From Bacteroidia bacterium (GTDB lineage Bacteria; Bacteroidota; Bacteroidia; Chitinophagales; Saprospiraceae), in contig JAUIKE010000008.1 of NCBI GenBank assembly GCA_030430845.1, forward strand, positions 23,171 through 87,170: a DNA stretch of 64,000 nucleotides, given 5' to 3'. Of the stretch, positions 33,912 to 42,768 are shown in pieces. The position numbers were made by a program, and so were the translations under genes. Numbering within the stretch: the first letter of the stretch is position 1; each line of letters begins with the position of its first letter. Below the pieces are notes generated by a model, which worked only from the letters and a program-made list of their open reading frames with translations, had not been told where the DNA came from and did not search any database.

Positions 33912-34313
33912 CTATCTTTTCTCCGTAGCCAGGATACCGTTAATATTATAGCGCATGGCAATATCCATCACGGATACCACATACTCTGTAGGTGCTCCGG
34001 GAGCGGGTGAAATAGTCATATTCATTTTACTGGAAGAAGCTCGGGCTTTGCGCCCCAGGGTCGATTCCAGGTCGTTGATGCTGATCCGGCGACCATTGAA
34101 GAAATACTCTCCCGCTCTGCTGATCGTCACATTATCGATTTGGTCGGTAGCCACGCGACTCGTTTTGGAGCTGCCCGGAAGTTTCAGGTTCAGGGCATTG
34201 GGAGCTACCAGGCTGGAGGTCAGCATAAAGAAGATCAATAACAAAAAGATAATGTCCGTCAAAGAGGACATATTAAACTCAGCACTGACTTTATTTCTTT
34301 TTTTGAGTCCCAC
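33912..34313 (-). CDS. exbD: ExbD/TolR biopolymer transport protein, second copy
   Basis: 133 residues from a GTG at 34313, giving (M)GLKKRNKVSAEFNMSSLTD, which matches the N-terminus of the upstream paralogue. A TTG start nine codons earlier would only repeat KRNKV because the first codons are duplicated in tandem. One membrane helix (IIFLLLIFFMLTSSLV) carries the proton-conducting Asp of SLTDIIF. The periplasmic part follows. ExbD forms the stator-like motor core with ExbB. The gene start abuts a copy of the mosaic repeat, which may explain the odd start codon. Confidence 0.9.
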   Translation of the reverse strand: MGLKKRNKVSAEFNMSSLTDIIFLLLIFFMLTSSLVAPNALNLKLPGSSKTSRVATDQIDNVTISRAGEYFFNGRRISINDLESTLGRKARASSSKMNMTISPAPGAPTEYVVSVMDIAMRYNINGILATEKR

Positions 34314-34332
34314 TTTATTTCTTTTTTGAGAC
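34288..34332. repeat. 24-bp tandem duplication at an exbD start
   Basis: ACTTTATTTCTTTTTTTGAGT (34288-34308) recurs at 34312-34332 with one T fewer. On the coding strand it duplicates the codons for KKRNKV, creating alternative GTG and TTG starts. Confidence 0.75.
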
Positions 34333-34378
34333 TGTCTCAAAAGACCTACGGCCTTCTTCGCCAGCCAGTAATATTCTT

Positions 34379-34484
34379 TTAGGAGATGTTTTTAGAGAAA
34401 AACGAAGTTTTTCTCTAAAAACATCTCCTAAATAAAATTCTGTGGGGTGCCGAATCCGCCTGAGGCGGATGAGACAATCCCATT
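34379..34484. repeat. two-hairpin mosaic element (A then B) between exbD genes
   Basis: A-module: 24-bp perfect arms 34380-34403 with 34407-34430, loop GAA, outer TAGGAGATG. B-module 34441-34484: TGGGGTGCCGAATCCGCC with GGCGGATGAGACAATCCCA, inner seven and outer four pairs kept. CTGTCTCAAAAGACCT and CCAGCCAGTAATATTCTTTT flank the A side, as they do in inverted order near 14800 and 26690. Confidence 0.75.
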
Positions 34485-34881
34485 ATTCCTTAGGTTGCGT
34501 AGCGATGATGGCCTTCACCCTCAACTTACTGGCGATTTTCATAATATTGATCACATAGTCGAAGGAAGTGCCTACTTCTGCTACGATGGTAATATTCACA
34601 TTTTCTTTCAGGTCCGATTCTCTTACTTTTCTTCTAAGCTGACTTTCCAGGCGTGAAACGGGCAGTTCCAGGCCATTCAGGGTATGCCGGCCCGTTTTTT
34701 CCACTGCTACTACAATGGAGGTTGAGGCCACTGTTTTGGAATTCGACTTAGGCAGCTCGAAAGGTTCGATCTTGACCAAGGTCGAGGTCAACATAAAGAA
34801 GATCAGCAGCAGAAAAATGATGTCCGTCAAAGAGGACATACTGAATTCGGCACTGACTTTATTTCTTTTTTTAAGTCCCAT
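34483..34881 (-). CDS. exbD: ExbD/TolR biopolymer transport protein, first copy
   Basis: 132 residues from ATG 34881 (MGLKKRNKVSAEFSMSS). The membrane helix IIFLLLIFFMLTSTLV again follows SLTD, whose Asp conducts protons. The periplasmic half differs from the second copy (PFELPKSNSKTVAS against NALNLKLPGSSKTSRV). Two unlike ExbD proteins with one ExbB is common in Bacteroidota and probably builds a heteromeric motor. It is 58 bases downstream of exbB. Confidence 0.93.
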   Translation of the reverse strand: MGLKKRNKVSAEFSMSSLTDIIFLLLIFFMLTSTLVKIEPFELPKSNSKTVASTSIVVAVEKTGRHTLNGLELPVSRLESQLRRKVRESDLKENVNITIVAEVGTSFDYVINIMKIASKLRVKAIIATQPKE

Positions 34882-34939
34882 TCAATCCGATTTGTAAGCA
34901 GCAGTATCGGGCTGTACTCGAGACCGCCACTTAATTAAT

Positions 34940-35632
34940 TTATGCAGAAGGTTCCTGCAATAAATCCATAAACTCTACCGTCGTTCTTTCCATCTTGAAC
35001 ACTACTTTTTCCACATTCGCCACCAGGACGTTATAGCCAATGAAGGCAAAGATACCGATGAAGAGTCCCAGGGCAGTCGTAATCAGGGCCTGGTAGATAC
35101 CGCCGGCCAGAACGGTTGGTGTTACATTCTGCTGGGTAGACATGTTATAAAAAGCCTGGATCATACCCGTGACGGTACCGAAGAAGCCGATCATGGGCGC
35201 TGCACCTGCAATACTAGCGAGGGTAGACAAGCTTTTTTCCAGCTTAAACAATTCCAGGTTGCCCACATTTTCGATGGCTGCATCGATGTCGCGCAGAGGT
35301 TTTCCGATACGCTGAATTCCTTTTTCCACCATTCGGGCTACTGGTGAGTCGGTGGTCTGACACAAAGCCTTGGCCCCGTGAATATTTCCGGAAGCTACAT
35401 TAGCTCTGATATTGCTCATAAAACTCTGGTCTACTCTACCCGCTTTTTTGATCGCACCATAGCGCTCCACAAAAATATAAACGGCAATAACGGATAATAC
35501 CAGCAATACCAGATAGATCGTAATGGCCAAAGGGCCGGACTGTAGAATAACATCGAAGGCGCTTTGGCTCGCCATTTCACTTTCTCGCTCCAGATCTGCT
35601 GTCTGGAATAGTAGGATAGTCTTTTGGAACAT
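34940..35632 (-). CDS. exbB: ExbB/TolQ/MotA-type proton channel protein
   Basis: 230 residues with three membrane segments: ITIYLVLLVLSVIAVYIFV near residue 35, ASIAGAAPMIGFFGTVTGMI near 145, and TALGLFIGIFAFIGYNVLV near 190. The second holds the G-x-x-GTVxGM motif of the ExbB family. With ExbD it couples proton flow to TonB movement. ATG 35632 is used; an ATG 19 codons inside (MASQSAFDV) is possible because the first residues are weakly conserved. It is the first gene of exbB-exbD-exbD-tonB. Confidence 0.93.
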   Translation of the reverse strand: MFQKTILLFQTADLERESEMASQSAFDVILQSGPLAITIYLVLLVLSVIAVYIFVERYGAIKKAGRVDQSFMSNIRANVASGNIHGAKALCQTTDSPVARMVEKGIQRIGKPLRDIDAAIENVGNLELFKLEKSLSTLASIAGAAPMIGFFGTVTGMIQAFYNMSTQQNVTPTVLAGGIYQALITTALGLFIGIFAFIGYNVLVANVEKVVFKMERTTVEFMDLLQEPSA

Positions 35633-36090
35633 TTAAGCTTCTTTTAATTTGAATGTTGGGTTCTGAGTTATAAATTGATCGTTGTAATGGCCCGAAAATT
35701 GAAAATGGATAAAAATGAGGCTGCCTCAACAATCAATCACCTCGAATTATGGTTTTCAGAACGAATTTAACAGAAATAAAATTATTTAATAAATTACTTT
35801 ATGGTTTTTAGCTGATGCTTAGCAGTCTATCGGAACATCTCTCTAGATAAGGGTATTTAATTATCGATCTTTGGGGGCACGCAGATGTCGCAAATTTATC
35901 TCTACCCACCATTTAGGAATAACTGTATTTTTTAGTTTAGCGAAAATTCGCTAATTTTAAACCGAATTTACGCAAGGGTTGTTAACATTGACGATCAAGG
36001 ATACCGTTTTAGTGCGGTAAACCGTCAAAAAGTACCCATTATCCGAAAAAAAATTCCATTAAGTCTAATAAAACCGAAATAATCACTTCA
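35633..36090. other. divergent intergenic region exbB / fadN
   Basis: No gene seen in 458 bases. It contains a candidate minus-strand -7 box TAAATTTG (35891-35898), a GCACGCAGATGTCGCAAATT repeat echo, and a perfect dyad TTAGCGAA-AA-TTCGCTAA (35937-35954) that could be an operator for either gene. Confidence 0.4.
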
Positions 36091-38484
36091 ATGAGTAGAA
36101 GAATCACCAAAGCAGCCGTACTCGGATCAGGCGTCATGGGGTCGGGTATTGCCTGCCACCTGGCCAATATCGGGCTTGAAGTCCTCATGCTTGATATTGT
36201 ACCGCGCGATCTTCCCGAAAAAGATCAAAATAATCCCAAAGCTCGCAATGCCATTGTAAACGGGGCCTTACAGGCAGCCATTAAGTCTAAGCCTGCTGCC
36301 CTGTATGACAAATCCTTCGCTTCCCGAATCACCACTGGCAATTTTGACGACGATTTTGACAAAATAAAAGAGGCAGATTGGATCATCGAGGTGGTTATAG
36401 AAAGACTGGACATCAAAAAGCAAGTCTTTGAAAAGGTGGAACAATATCGCAAAAAGGGAAGTCTGGTAACTTCTAATACCTCCGGTATTCCCATCCATTT
36501 GATGACAGATGGGCGTTCAGATGATTTCAAACAACATTTTTGCGGCACCCACTTTTTTAATCCACCCCGCTACCTGAGATTACTGGAAATCATTCCTACT
36601 AAAGATACTAAACAGGAAGTCATCGACTTTTTCATGCACTTTGGCGACGTTTTTCTCGGAAAACAAACGGTACTCTGTAAAGACACGCCTGCCTTCATTG
36701 GCAACCGCATCGGTGTCTATGCCATGGGCAAAATCTATCAATTGACCAGAGAAATCGGCCTGACCATAGAAGAGGTGGATAAGTTGACCGGCCCGGCCAT
36801 CGGTCGCCCCAAATCAGGAACCTTTCGTTTGGGAGACCTGGTTGGATTAGACACAGCAGGAATGGTTATTCAAGGCATTAAGCAGAATTGTCCGGATGAT
36901 CCGCAGGCCCAGCAATTGACTGTACCTGATTTCATGCAGTTTCTATTGGATAATAAATTCCTGGGAAATAAAACGGGGCAAGGTTTTTATAAAAAAACAA
37001 AGGAAAAAGATGAAAAAGGAAGGTCGGTTATTTTGGCCCTCAATTTAGAGACCAAAGAATATGTACCTCAGAAAAAAGTCGATTTCCCCAGTTTAAAGCA
37101 AGCCAAACAAATTGACGATCTGCCCAGAAGGATCAAAATGTTCTTTGAGGCAGAAGATAAAGGAGCTGAATTAGTGAGAAGATCCTTAGTTGGATTATTC
37201 TCCTATGCCTCCAACCGAATTCCTGAAATTGCCGACCACCTATTCAGTATTGATGATGCCTTGCGCGCCGGCTTTGGCTGGGAAGTGGGGCCGTTTGAAT
37301 ACTGGGATGCAGTAGGCATTGAAAAAGGAATTGAATTAGCCGAAAAGCAAGGTGAGCCCATCGCTGCCTGGGTGAAAGAGATGGTAGCGGCCGGCCATAG
37401 CAGTTTTTATAAAACAGAAGGCGGTCAAAGAAAGTACTACGACATTCCTAGTAAGTCGTACAAAACCATACCCGGTACAGAAGAATTCATCATACTGGAT
37501 ACTTACCGCGACAAGGCTCCGGTTATGAAAAACAGTGAGGTGGTCTTACACGATATCGGTGACGGCGTTTTGTGCCTGGAATTTACCAGCATGCACAACT
37601 CAATTGGTGAGGGCGTCCTGCGCGGTGTAAATGAAGCCATTCAAATAGCGGAGGAAGGAGACTGGAAAGGTTTGGTGATCGGAAATAATGCCAACAACTT
37701 TACGGTGGGTGCGAATTTGATGCTCATCGCTATGTTTGCCTACCAACAAGAGTTTGACGAGCTCAACATGGCCGTTAACCTCTTCCAGCAAACCAGCATG
37801 CGGTGTCGCTACTCATCCATCCCGGTGGTGGCCGCTACCCAGGGCTACACCTTCGGCGGCGGATGCGAGTTCATCATGCACTGCGATGCGTCGATGTCGG
37901 CAGCTGAGTCCTATATAGGGCTGGTGGAAGTAGGTGTCGGTCTGATTCCGGGAGGAGCAGGCACAAAAGAGTTTGCGGTACGCGCATCGGATTCCTTCCA
38001 TACCGGAGATGTCAAGATCCCTACCCTGATCGAAAAATTCAAAACCATTGCGCTGGCTTCTGTGGCCACTTCCGCACATGAAGCTTTTGGTCACGGATAT
38101 CTACTTCCCAGTAAAGACGAAGTTGTAGTCAACACCAACCGCAACATTGCCGAGGCGAAGAAAAAAGTACTGGAATTAGCCGATAATTACATTCAGCCGA
38201 TCCAGCGTGACGATGTGCACGTACTTGGGCGCGGCGGACTGGCGGCTCTTTACGCCGCTGCCAACGAACTGTTCCTCGGCAACTTTGCCAGCGAGCACGA
38301 CATCAAGATCGCCCATAAGGTGGCCTGGGTCCTCTGCGGCGGCGACCTGACCGGCGAGCAAAAAGTGTCCGAACAATACCTGCTGGACCTCGAACGCGAG
38401 GCCTTCCTCAGTTTGTGTGGCGAGAAAAAGACGCTGGAGCGCATACAGCATATGCTGCAGACGAATAAGCCACTTCGCAACTAG
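36091..38484 (+). CDS. fadN: 3-hydroxyacyl-CoA dehydrogenase / enoyl-CoA hydratase fusion (FadN type)
   Basis: 797 residues. The dehydrogenase part comes first: Rossmann motif AAVLGSGVMGSGIA near residue 8, CGTHFFNPPRYLRLLEIIPT near 150, and GNRIGVY near 205. The hydratase/isomerase (crotonase) part lies toward the C-terminus, with FTVGANLML near 535 and GYTFGGGCEF near 585. This order, opposite to E. coli FadB/FadJ, is that of Bacillus FadN. It carries out the hydration and NAD+-dependent oxidation steps of fatty-acid beta-oxidation. The thiolase gene follows after an inserted cassette, so together they form a fadN-fadA unit. Confidence 0.93.
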   Translation: MSRRITKAAVLGSGVMGSGIACHLANIGLEVLMLDIVPRDLPEKDQNNPKARNAIVNGALQAAIKSKPAALYDKSFASRITTGNFDDDFDKIKEADWIIEVVIERLDIKKQVFEKVEQYRKKGSLVTSNTSGIPIHLMTDGRSDDFKQHFCGTHFFNPPRYLRLLEIIPTKDTKQEVIDFFMHFGDVFLGKQTVLCKDTPAFIGNRIGVYAMGKIYQLTREIGLTIEEVDKLTGPAIGRPKSGTFRLGDLVGLDTAGMVIQGIKQNCPDDPQAQQLTVPDFMQFLLDNKFLGNKTGQGFYKKTKEKDEKGRSVILALNLETKEYVPQKKVDFPSLKQAKQIDDLPRRIKMFFEAEDKGAELVRRSLVGLFSYASNRIPEIADHLFSIDDALRAGFGWEVGPFEYWDAVGIEKGIELAEKQGEPIAAWVKEMVAAGHSSFYKTEGGQRKYYDIPSKSYKTIPGTEEFIILDTYRDKAPVMKNSEVVLHDIGDGVLCLEFTSMHNSIGEGVLRGVNEAIQIAEEGDWKGLVIGNNANNFTVGANLMLIAMFAYQQEFDELNMAVNLFQQTSMRCRYSSIPVVAATQGYTFGGGCEFIMHCDASMSAAESYIGLVEVGVGLIPGGAGTKEFAVRASDSFHTGDVKIPTLIEKFKTIALASVATSAHEAFGHGYLLPSKDEVVVNTNRNIAEAKKKVLELADNYIQPIQRDDVHVLGRGGLAALYAAANELFLGNFASEHDIKIAHKVAWVLCGGDLTGEQKVSEQYLLDLEREAFLSLCGEKKTLERIQHMLQTNKPLRN

Positions 38485-38486
38485 TA

Positions 38487-38936
38487 TTGGGTATTGGGTA
38501 TTGGGACATTAAATTAATGATTGATGCATAATTTTAAGGAATTGAAAGTTTGGAGAGAAGGGATTGAGCTTGTTAAAGAAGTATATCAATTGACCAATAC
38601 CTTCCCCTCTGAAGAAAAGTTTGGCCTTACGGCTCAAATGAATAGATCAGCAGTTTCCATACCCTCAAACATAGCAGAAGGAGCAGGAAGAGGAAGTTCA
38701 GATAAAGACTTTGTCCATTTTTTAAGAATATCCTACGGCTCCTCTTGTGAATTAGAAACCCAACTCATCGTATCCAAAGAATTAAATTTTATTGAAGATA
38801 CGAGTTTTGCACAAGTAGAAAAACGACTACACGTAATACAGAAAATGATCTATAAATTAATAAAATCTATGGGTAGTTAAATTCGCGCCGCACCCGAAGG
38901 GGGTGGCCGACCAGGGTCCCAGTACCCAATACCCAT
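38487..38936. repeat. IVP cassette bounded by 21-bp inverted repeats
   Basis: TTGGGTATTGGGTATTGGGA plus C (38487-38507) and GTCCCAGTACCCAATACCCA plus T (38916-38936) are inverted repeats with 19 of 21 matches. They enclose exactly the four-helix-bundle gene. The left arm starts two bases after the fadN stop. I see no clear target-site duplication. Confidence 0.65.
38524..38880 (+). CDS. four-helix-bundle protein of the 23S rRNA-IVP (S23) family
   Basis: 118 residues from ATG 38524 (MHNFKELKVWREGIELVKEV). The family is recognised by the opening FKELKVWREG, then SIPSNIAEGAGR near residue 50 and FLRISYGSSCELETQL near 70. It folds as a pentameric four-helix bundle and was first found in intervening sequences inserted in 23S rRNA genes, but many copies, like this one, stand alone. 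The function is unknown. It sits between fadN and fadA in the same direction and is bracketed by inverted repeats, so it probably came as a unit. Confidence 0.9.
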   Translation: MHNFKELKVWREGIELVKEVYQLTNTFPSEEKFGLTAQMNRSAVSIPSNIAEGAGRGSSDKDFVHFLRISYGSSCELETQLIVSKELNFIEDTSFAQVEKRLHVIQKMIYKLIKSMGS

Positions 38937-38953
38937 TTCACAATACTAAAACA

Positions 38954-40126
38954 ATGGATGCATACATCGTAAAAGCATATCGCTCAGCAGTCGGAAAAGC
39001 CAAGAAAGGAGGCTTCCGCAATTATCGCTCGGACGACCTGGCCGTCGACGTGGTCAAATACCTCTTTGATCAGACGCCCGGGGTGGACCCAAAACTGGTT
39101 GATGACGTGATCGTCGGCTGCGCCAATCCGGAAGGAGAGCAAGGCCTGCAGATCGGACGTCAGATCTCGCTCAGAGCCCTCGGTAAATCCGTGCCGGGCA
39201 TGACCGTCAATCGCTATTGCGCGTCCGGCCTGGAGACTATTTCTATTGCTGTGGCAAAGATCAAAGCCGGTATGGGCCATGTATACGTGGCCGGCGGTAC
39301 CGAAAACATGAGCATGATCCCGATGACGGGCTACAAACTGGCCCCTAGCTACAAAGTAGCCAGCAGCACGCCGGATTATCTGGTCAGCATGGGGATTACC
39401 GCCGAAGCCGTCGCCAAAAAGTACAACATCAGCCGGGATGCAGCCGATGAGTTTGCCTATAACTCTCATATGAAGGCGGGCAATGCCATCGATCAAGGCT
39501 TTTTTAAGGATGAGATCGTACCGGTAGAGGTAGAAGAAGTTTTTGTAAAAAACAACAAGCGCGTTTCCACCAAGCAGGTGGTAGATACAGATGAAGGTGT
39601 ACGCCGCGATACAAAGAAGGAAGTGCTGGCCAAGCTCCGCCCGGTCTTCGCCAGAGGAGGTGTCGTCACAGCCGGTAATTCTTCTCAGACTTCAGATGGG
39701 GCAGCTTTCACGCTCGTGATGAGCGAAGAAATGGTCAAGCAGCTGAACCTGGAGCCGATTGCCAGACTGGTTTCTTGTTCCGTCGGAGGCGTTGATCCGC
39801 TGTATATGGGCATTGGCCCTTGCGCGGCTATTCCGAAGGCGCTTCAGCAGGCAGGCCTGAAGTTGAACGACATTGAGCTGATCGAATTGAATGAAGCTTT
39901 TGCCACACAGGCGCTGGCGGTCATTCAGGAAGCTGGACTCAATCCCGACATAGTGAATGTAAATGGTGGGGCGATTGCACTGGGTCACCCATTGGGATGT
40001 ACCGGAGCAAAATTGTCGACGCAGCTGCTCAATGAATTGAAGAGAAGAGATCAGAAGTACGGCATGGTGACGGCCTGTGTAGGAGGCGGTCAGGGCATAG
40101 CCGGGATTTATGAGAGATTAAATTAA
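38954..40126 (+). CDS. fadA: acetyl-CoA C-acyltransferase (thiolase)
   Basis: 390 residues from ATG 38954 (MDAYIVKAYRSAVG); the upstream part of the frame overlaps the inverted repeat and is rejected. Thiolase cleaves 3-ketoacyl-CoA to acetyl-CoA and a shortened acyl-CoA, the last beta-oxidation step. Motifs are NRYCASGLETIS with the nucleophilic Cys near residue 90, ELNEAFA near 320, GGAIALGHPLGCTGA with the catalytic His near 350, and CVGGGQG with the acid/base Cys near 380. The last codons and stop lie inside an extended palindrome shared with the convergent permease gene. Confidence 0.95.
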   Translation: MDAYIVKAYRSAVGKAKKGGFRNYRSDDLAVDVVKYLFDQTPGVDPKLVDDVIVGCANPEGEQGLQIGRQISLRALGKSVPGMTVNRYCASGLETISIAVAKIKAGMGHVYVAGGTENMSMIPMTGYKLAPSYKVASSTPDYLVSMGITAEAVAKKYNISRDAADEFAYNSHMKAGNAIDQGFFKDEIVPVEVEEVFVKNNKRVSTKQVVDTDEGVRRDTKKEVLAKLRPVFARGGVVTAGNSSQTSDGAAFTLVMSEEMVKQLNLEPIARLVSCSVGGVDPLYMGIGPCAAIPKALQQAGLKLNDIELIELNEAFATQALAVIQEAGLNPDIVNVNGGAIALGHPLGCTGAKLSTQLLNELKRRDQKYGMVTACVGGGQGIAGIYERLN

Positions 40127-40168
40127 AAAAAAAAACGGGCAGCTCAGCTGCCCGTTTTTTTTTTAATT
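40111..40168. terminator. extended palindromic bidirectional terminator including both stop codons
   Basis: The core GGGCAGCT-C-AGCTGCCC is flanked by A11 and T10, a standard bidirectional terminator. The symmetry continues outward through AATT and TTTAATCTCTCA, so the same 14 bases encode fadA's ERLN-stop on one strand and the permease's LRD-stop on the other in a different frame. Confidence 0.9.
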
Positions 40169-42768
40169 TAATCTCTCAAAGATAAACTTGGATTACTCAA
40201 AGCAGCCTTCACCGACTGCAAGCTCACCGTCAAAAATGCGACTAACACGACAAAAATACCGGCTACCCCAAACATCCACCATTCCAGCTCTATTCGATAG
40301 GCAAAATCCTGCAACCATAGGTTCATCGCATACCAGGCAATGGGAATAGCGATTATAAAACCATAGATCACCATCTTCAGAAAATCTCTGGACAGCATAC
40401 CGACTATGCCATTCACAGAAGCCCCCAGGACTTTTCGGATACCGATCTCTTTGGTTCTCTGCCTGGCCACAAAGGCAGCGAGGCCGAATAAACCTAAAGA
40501 AGCAATGATAATAGAAAGGATGGTGAATATACCAAAGAGCTCCCCTACTCTCTTATCGGTCTGGTAAAGCCTGTCAAATTCTTCATCCAGAAAGGCATAT
40601 TCAAATGGATAGGGAGAATACGCTTTAATGCTGCGCTCCAATTGGTCAATCGTTCCGGATAGATTGTTCGGGCTGATTTTTACGGCCATGTGGGAAATAT
40701 AGCGATTCCGGATCATTAACATTAGCGGCGCTATTTCGGAATGCATGGAGTGAAGGTGAAAATCTTTTACGACTCCTATCACCGTCTTGGGCTTAACCTC
40801 TCTAATGGTTTTCCCTACTGCTTCTTCGGCCGTCCAGCCCAAAGCCCTGGCGGCTGTTTCGTTGATGATGCGGGCATTGGTAGAGTCGGTTTGCAGATCT
40901 GGGGAAAAATTCCGCCCGGCGATCAATTCAATGCCGAAGGTTTCTAGAAAATCGTGGTCTACCCAGGCCCGATAGGTCATCAGCCCTTCCTCATAAGTTT
41001 CTGTCTCATGCCGAATAATAGTATTATGGGTCAAATTAGTCGGCAATTGAGTCATGGAGCTTACGGAAATGATATTGGGATTTCTCTCCCACTCACTCTT
41101 CAAATTGGGGAATTGATCTCTGACCTTAGTATCAAAAACAGGTATGGTTACAATGTGGGCTTTATCATAGCCTAATTCTTTATTTTGGATGTATCTAAAC
41201 TGTAGGTAAATCACCAGGCTGCTAATAATCAAAACAATAGAAACAGCATACTGACCAACCAACAGAACTCGCTGTAGCTTCAAATTAGAAAAACGCCCCA
41301 GGCCTTTTCCTCCTAAAATATGAATAGGCCGAAGAGAAGACATCAATAAAGCCGGATAACTGCCCGACAATAAGCCTACCAGTAAAACCAGGCCAATCAT
41401 CCCCGGCAACAAATACGGACTACCTAACAAATTCAACTCTAAGGGACGATCCATCAATACCCCAAATTGAGGCAACAGCAGACTGCTTAGCCCCAAAGCT
41501 AGTAACAAGCCAAGAGAAGCAATTAAAACCGACTCGCCAAGAAATTGTACGATCAATTGCCGACGTACGGCTCCCACGACCTTGCGCATCCCTACCTCCC
41601 TGGCACGCTTGATCGAGCGAGCGATGGCCAGGTTCGTATAATTCACACAGGCCAGTATGAGTACCAGTATAGCCACCCAAAACAATAAGGTCACATATTT
41701 GGCATTCCCTTTGAGGCCAATGTCAAAGTTCACCTGATCTTCGAAGTGGAGTTCAGACAAAGGCCGGATCTGGTAGGAAATTTGAAAAGGAAAGTCCTCC
41801 GGTAATTGCTGATATTTATTTAATAAAGCCGGCATTTTACTTTGTAAAACGGCAGGGTCTGCTTCTTTAGAGAGTGAAAAAAAAGTGTAATAGTCGTTAT
41901 TGTTCCATGGATCTTCCTTCATTTCCTCCACATATTGGCTACTAGATAGCATGGGAACCAGAAAAGAAAACTGAAGAGAGGAATGAGTCGGCAGATCTTT
42001 TACCACTCCGGTAACGGTCATGGGGGTACGATTGTCATATAGGACGGTCTGTCCGATAGCTTCTTTATCCCCAAACATCTTTTTGGCCAAAGATTCGGAA
42101 AGGACCAAACCATCTGCCTTATCCAAAACCGTTTTTACATTACCCCGGATTAGGGGATGACGGAACACCTCAAAAAAATGGGCATCGGCACCAATACCTT
42201 TTTCGTAAAAATGATTTTCTCCAAAACTAAGTAAGGAGGTTCTATCCCAAATAGTGGTAGCCGCCTCCACTTCAGGATAATCAGCCACCAGAGCCGGGGC
42301 CAGCCCTACGGTTGTATATCCATAAAGATCAGAATCAAAAGAGGTATTCCCCTCCATTCTTTGAACCATCCGGTAGATCCGATCACTATTTGCGTAAAAT
42401 TGATCGAAAGCATGTTCGTGCCGGACGTATAGAAAAATCAGCAGAAAGCAGCTCAGACCAATGGCCAGGCCTCCGATATTGATGAAGGAATACAGCTTCT
42501 GCTTCATCAGGTTGCGCCAGGAAACTTTGAAATAATGTTTGAGCATGTCGGGTTGTATTAAAAGATGAGACAGATTAATTGATCTGATAAAATCCGGTCT
42601 GAAATGCAGTAACACCTGCCACAAAAAAGCTCTTCGAGCCTTTCGTGGATTATCTTCAGCTTGCTGTTCAAAGAGTTCGATCAGGTTACCTTCGATTTCT
42701 TCGAGATAATCCTCCCGGCAAAACCAACGGAGGAATTGCAAGGGCCTTTTGGGTGCTTGATGCTCCAT
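40168..42768 (-). CDS. FtsX/MacB-type permease with N-terminal permease-prefix domain
   Basis: 866 residues. A cytoplasmic prefix of about 85 residues (LQFLRWFCREDYLEEIEGNL) typical of PadR-linked transporters precedes two FtsX units. Each unit has a periplasmic MacB-like domain and membrane helices: first TM LYSFINIGGLAIGLSCFLLI near 95, with FtsX signatures RAREVGMRKVVGA near 395 and RTKEIGIRKVLGAS near 775. Such permeases work with a separate ATPase that is not adjacent here. In the family they move peptides, lipids or antibiotics, or transmit force. Its ATG overlaps the padR stop by one base (ATGA), so the two are translationally coupled and PadR likely controls it. Confidence 0.9.
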   Translation of the reverse strand: MEHQAPKRPLQFLRWFCREDYLEEIEGNLIELFEQQAEDNPRKARRAFLWQVLLHFRPDFIRSINLSHLLIQPDMLKHYFKVSWRNLMKQKLYSFINIGGLAIGLSCFLLIFLYVRHEHAFDQFYANSDRIYRMVQRMEGNTSFDSDLYGYTTVGLAPALVADYPEVEAATTIWDRTSLLSFGENHFYEKGIGADAHFFEVFRHPLIRGNVKTVLDKADGLVLSESLAKKMFGDKEAIGQTVLYDNRTPMTVTGVVKDLPTHSSLQFSFLVPMLSSSQYVEEMKEDPWNNNDYYTFFSLSKEADPAVLQSKMPALLNKYQQLPEDFPFQISYQIRPLSELHFEDQVNFDIGLKGNAKYVTLLFWVAILVLILACVNYTNLAIARSIKRAREVGMRKVVGAVRRQLIVQFLGESVLIASLGLLLALGLSSLLLPQFGVLMDRPLELNLLGSPYLLPGMIGLVLLVGLLSGSYPALLMSSLRPIHILGGKGLGRFSNLKLQRVLLVGQYAVSIVLIISSLVIYLQFRYIQNKELGYDKAHIVTIPVFDTKVRDQFPNLKSEWERNPNIISVSSMTQLPTNLTHNTIIRHETETYEEGLMTYRAWVDHDFLETFGIELIAGRNFSPDLQTDSTNARIINETAARALGWTAEEAVGKTIREVKPKTVIGVVKDFHLHSMHSEIAPLMLMIRNRYISHMAVKISPNNLSGTIDQLERSIKAYSPYPFEYAFLDEEFDRLYQTDKRVGELFGIFTILSIIIASLGLFGLAAFVARQRTKEIGIRKVLGASVNGIVGMLSRDFLKMVIYGFIIAIPIAWYAMNLWLQDFAYRIELEWWMFGVAGIFVVLVAFLTVSLQSVKAALSNPSLSLRD

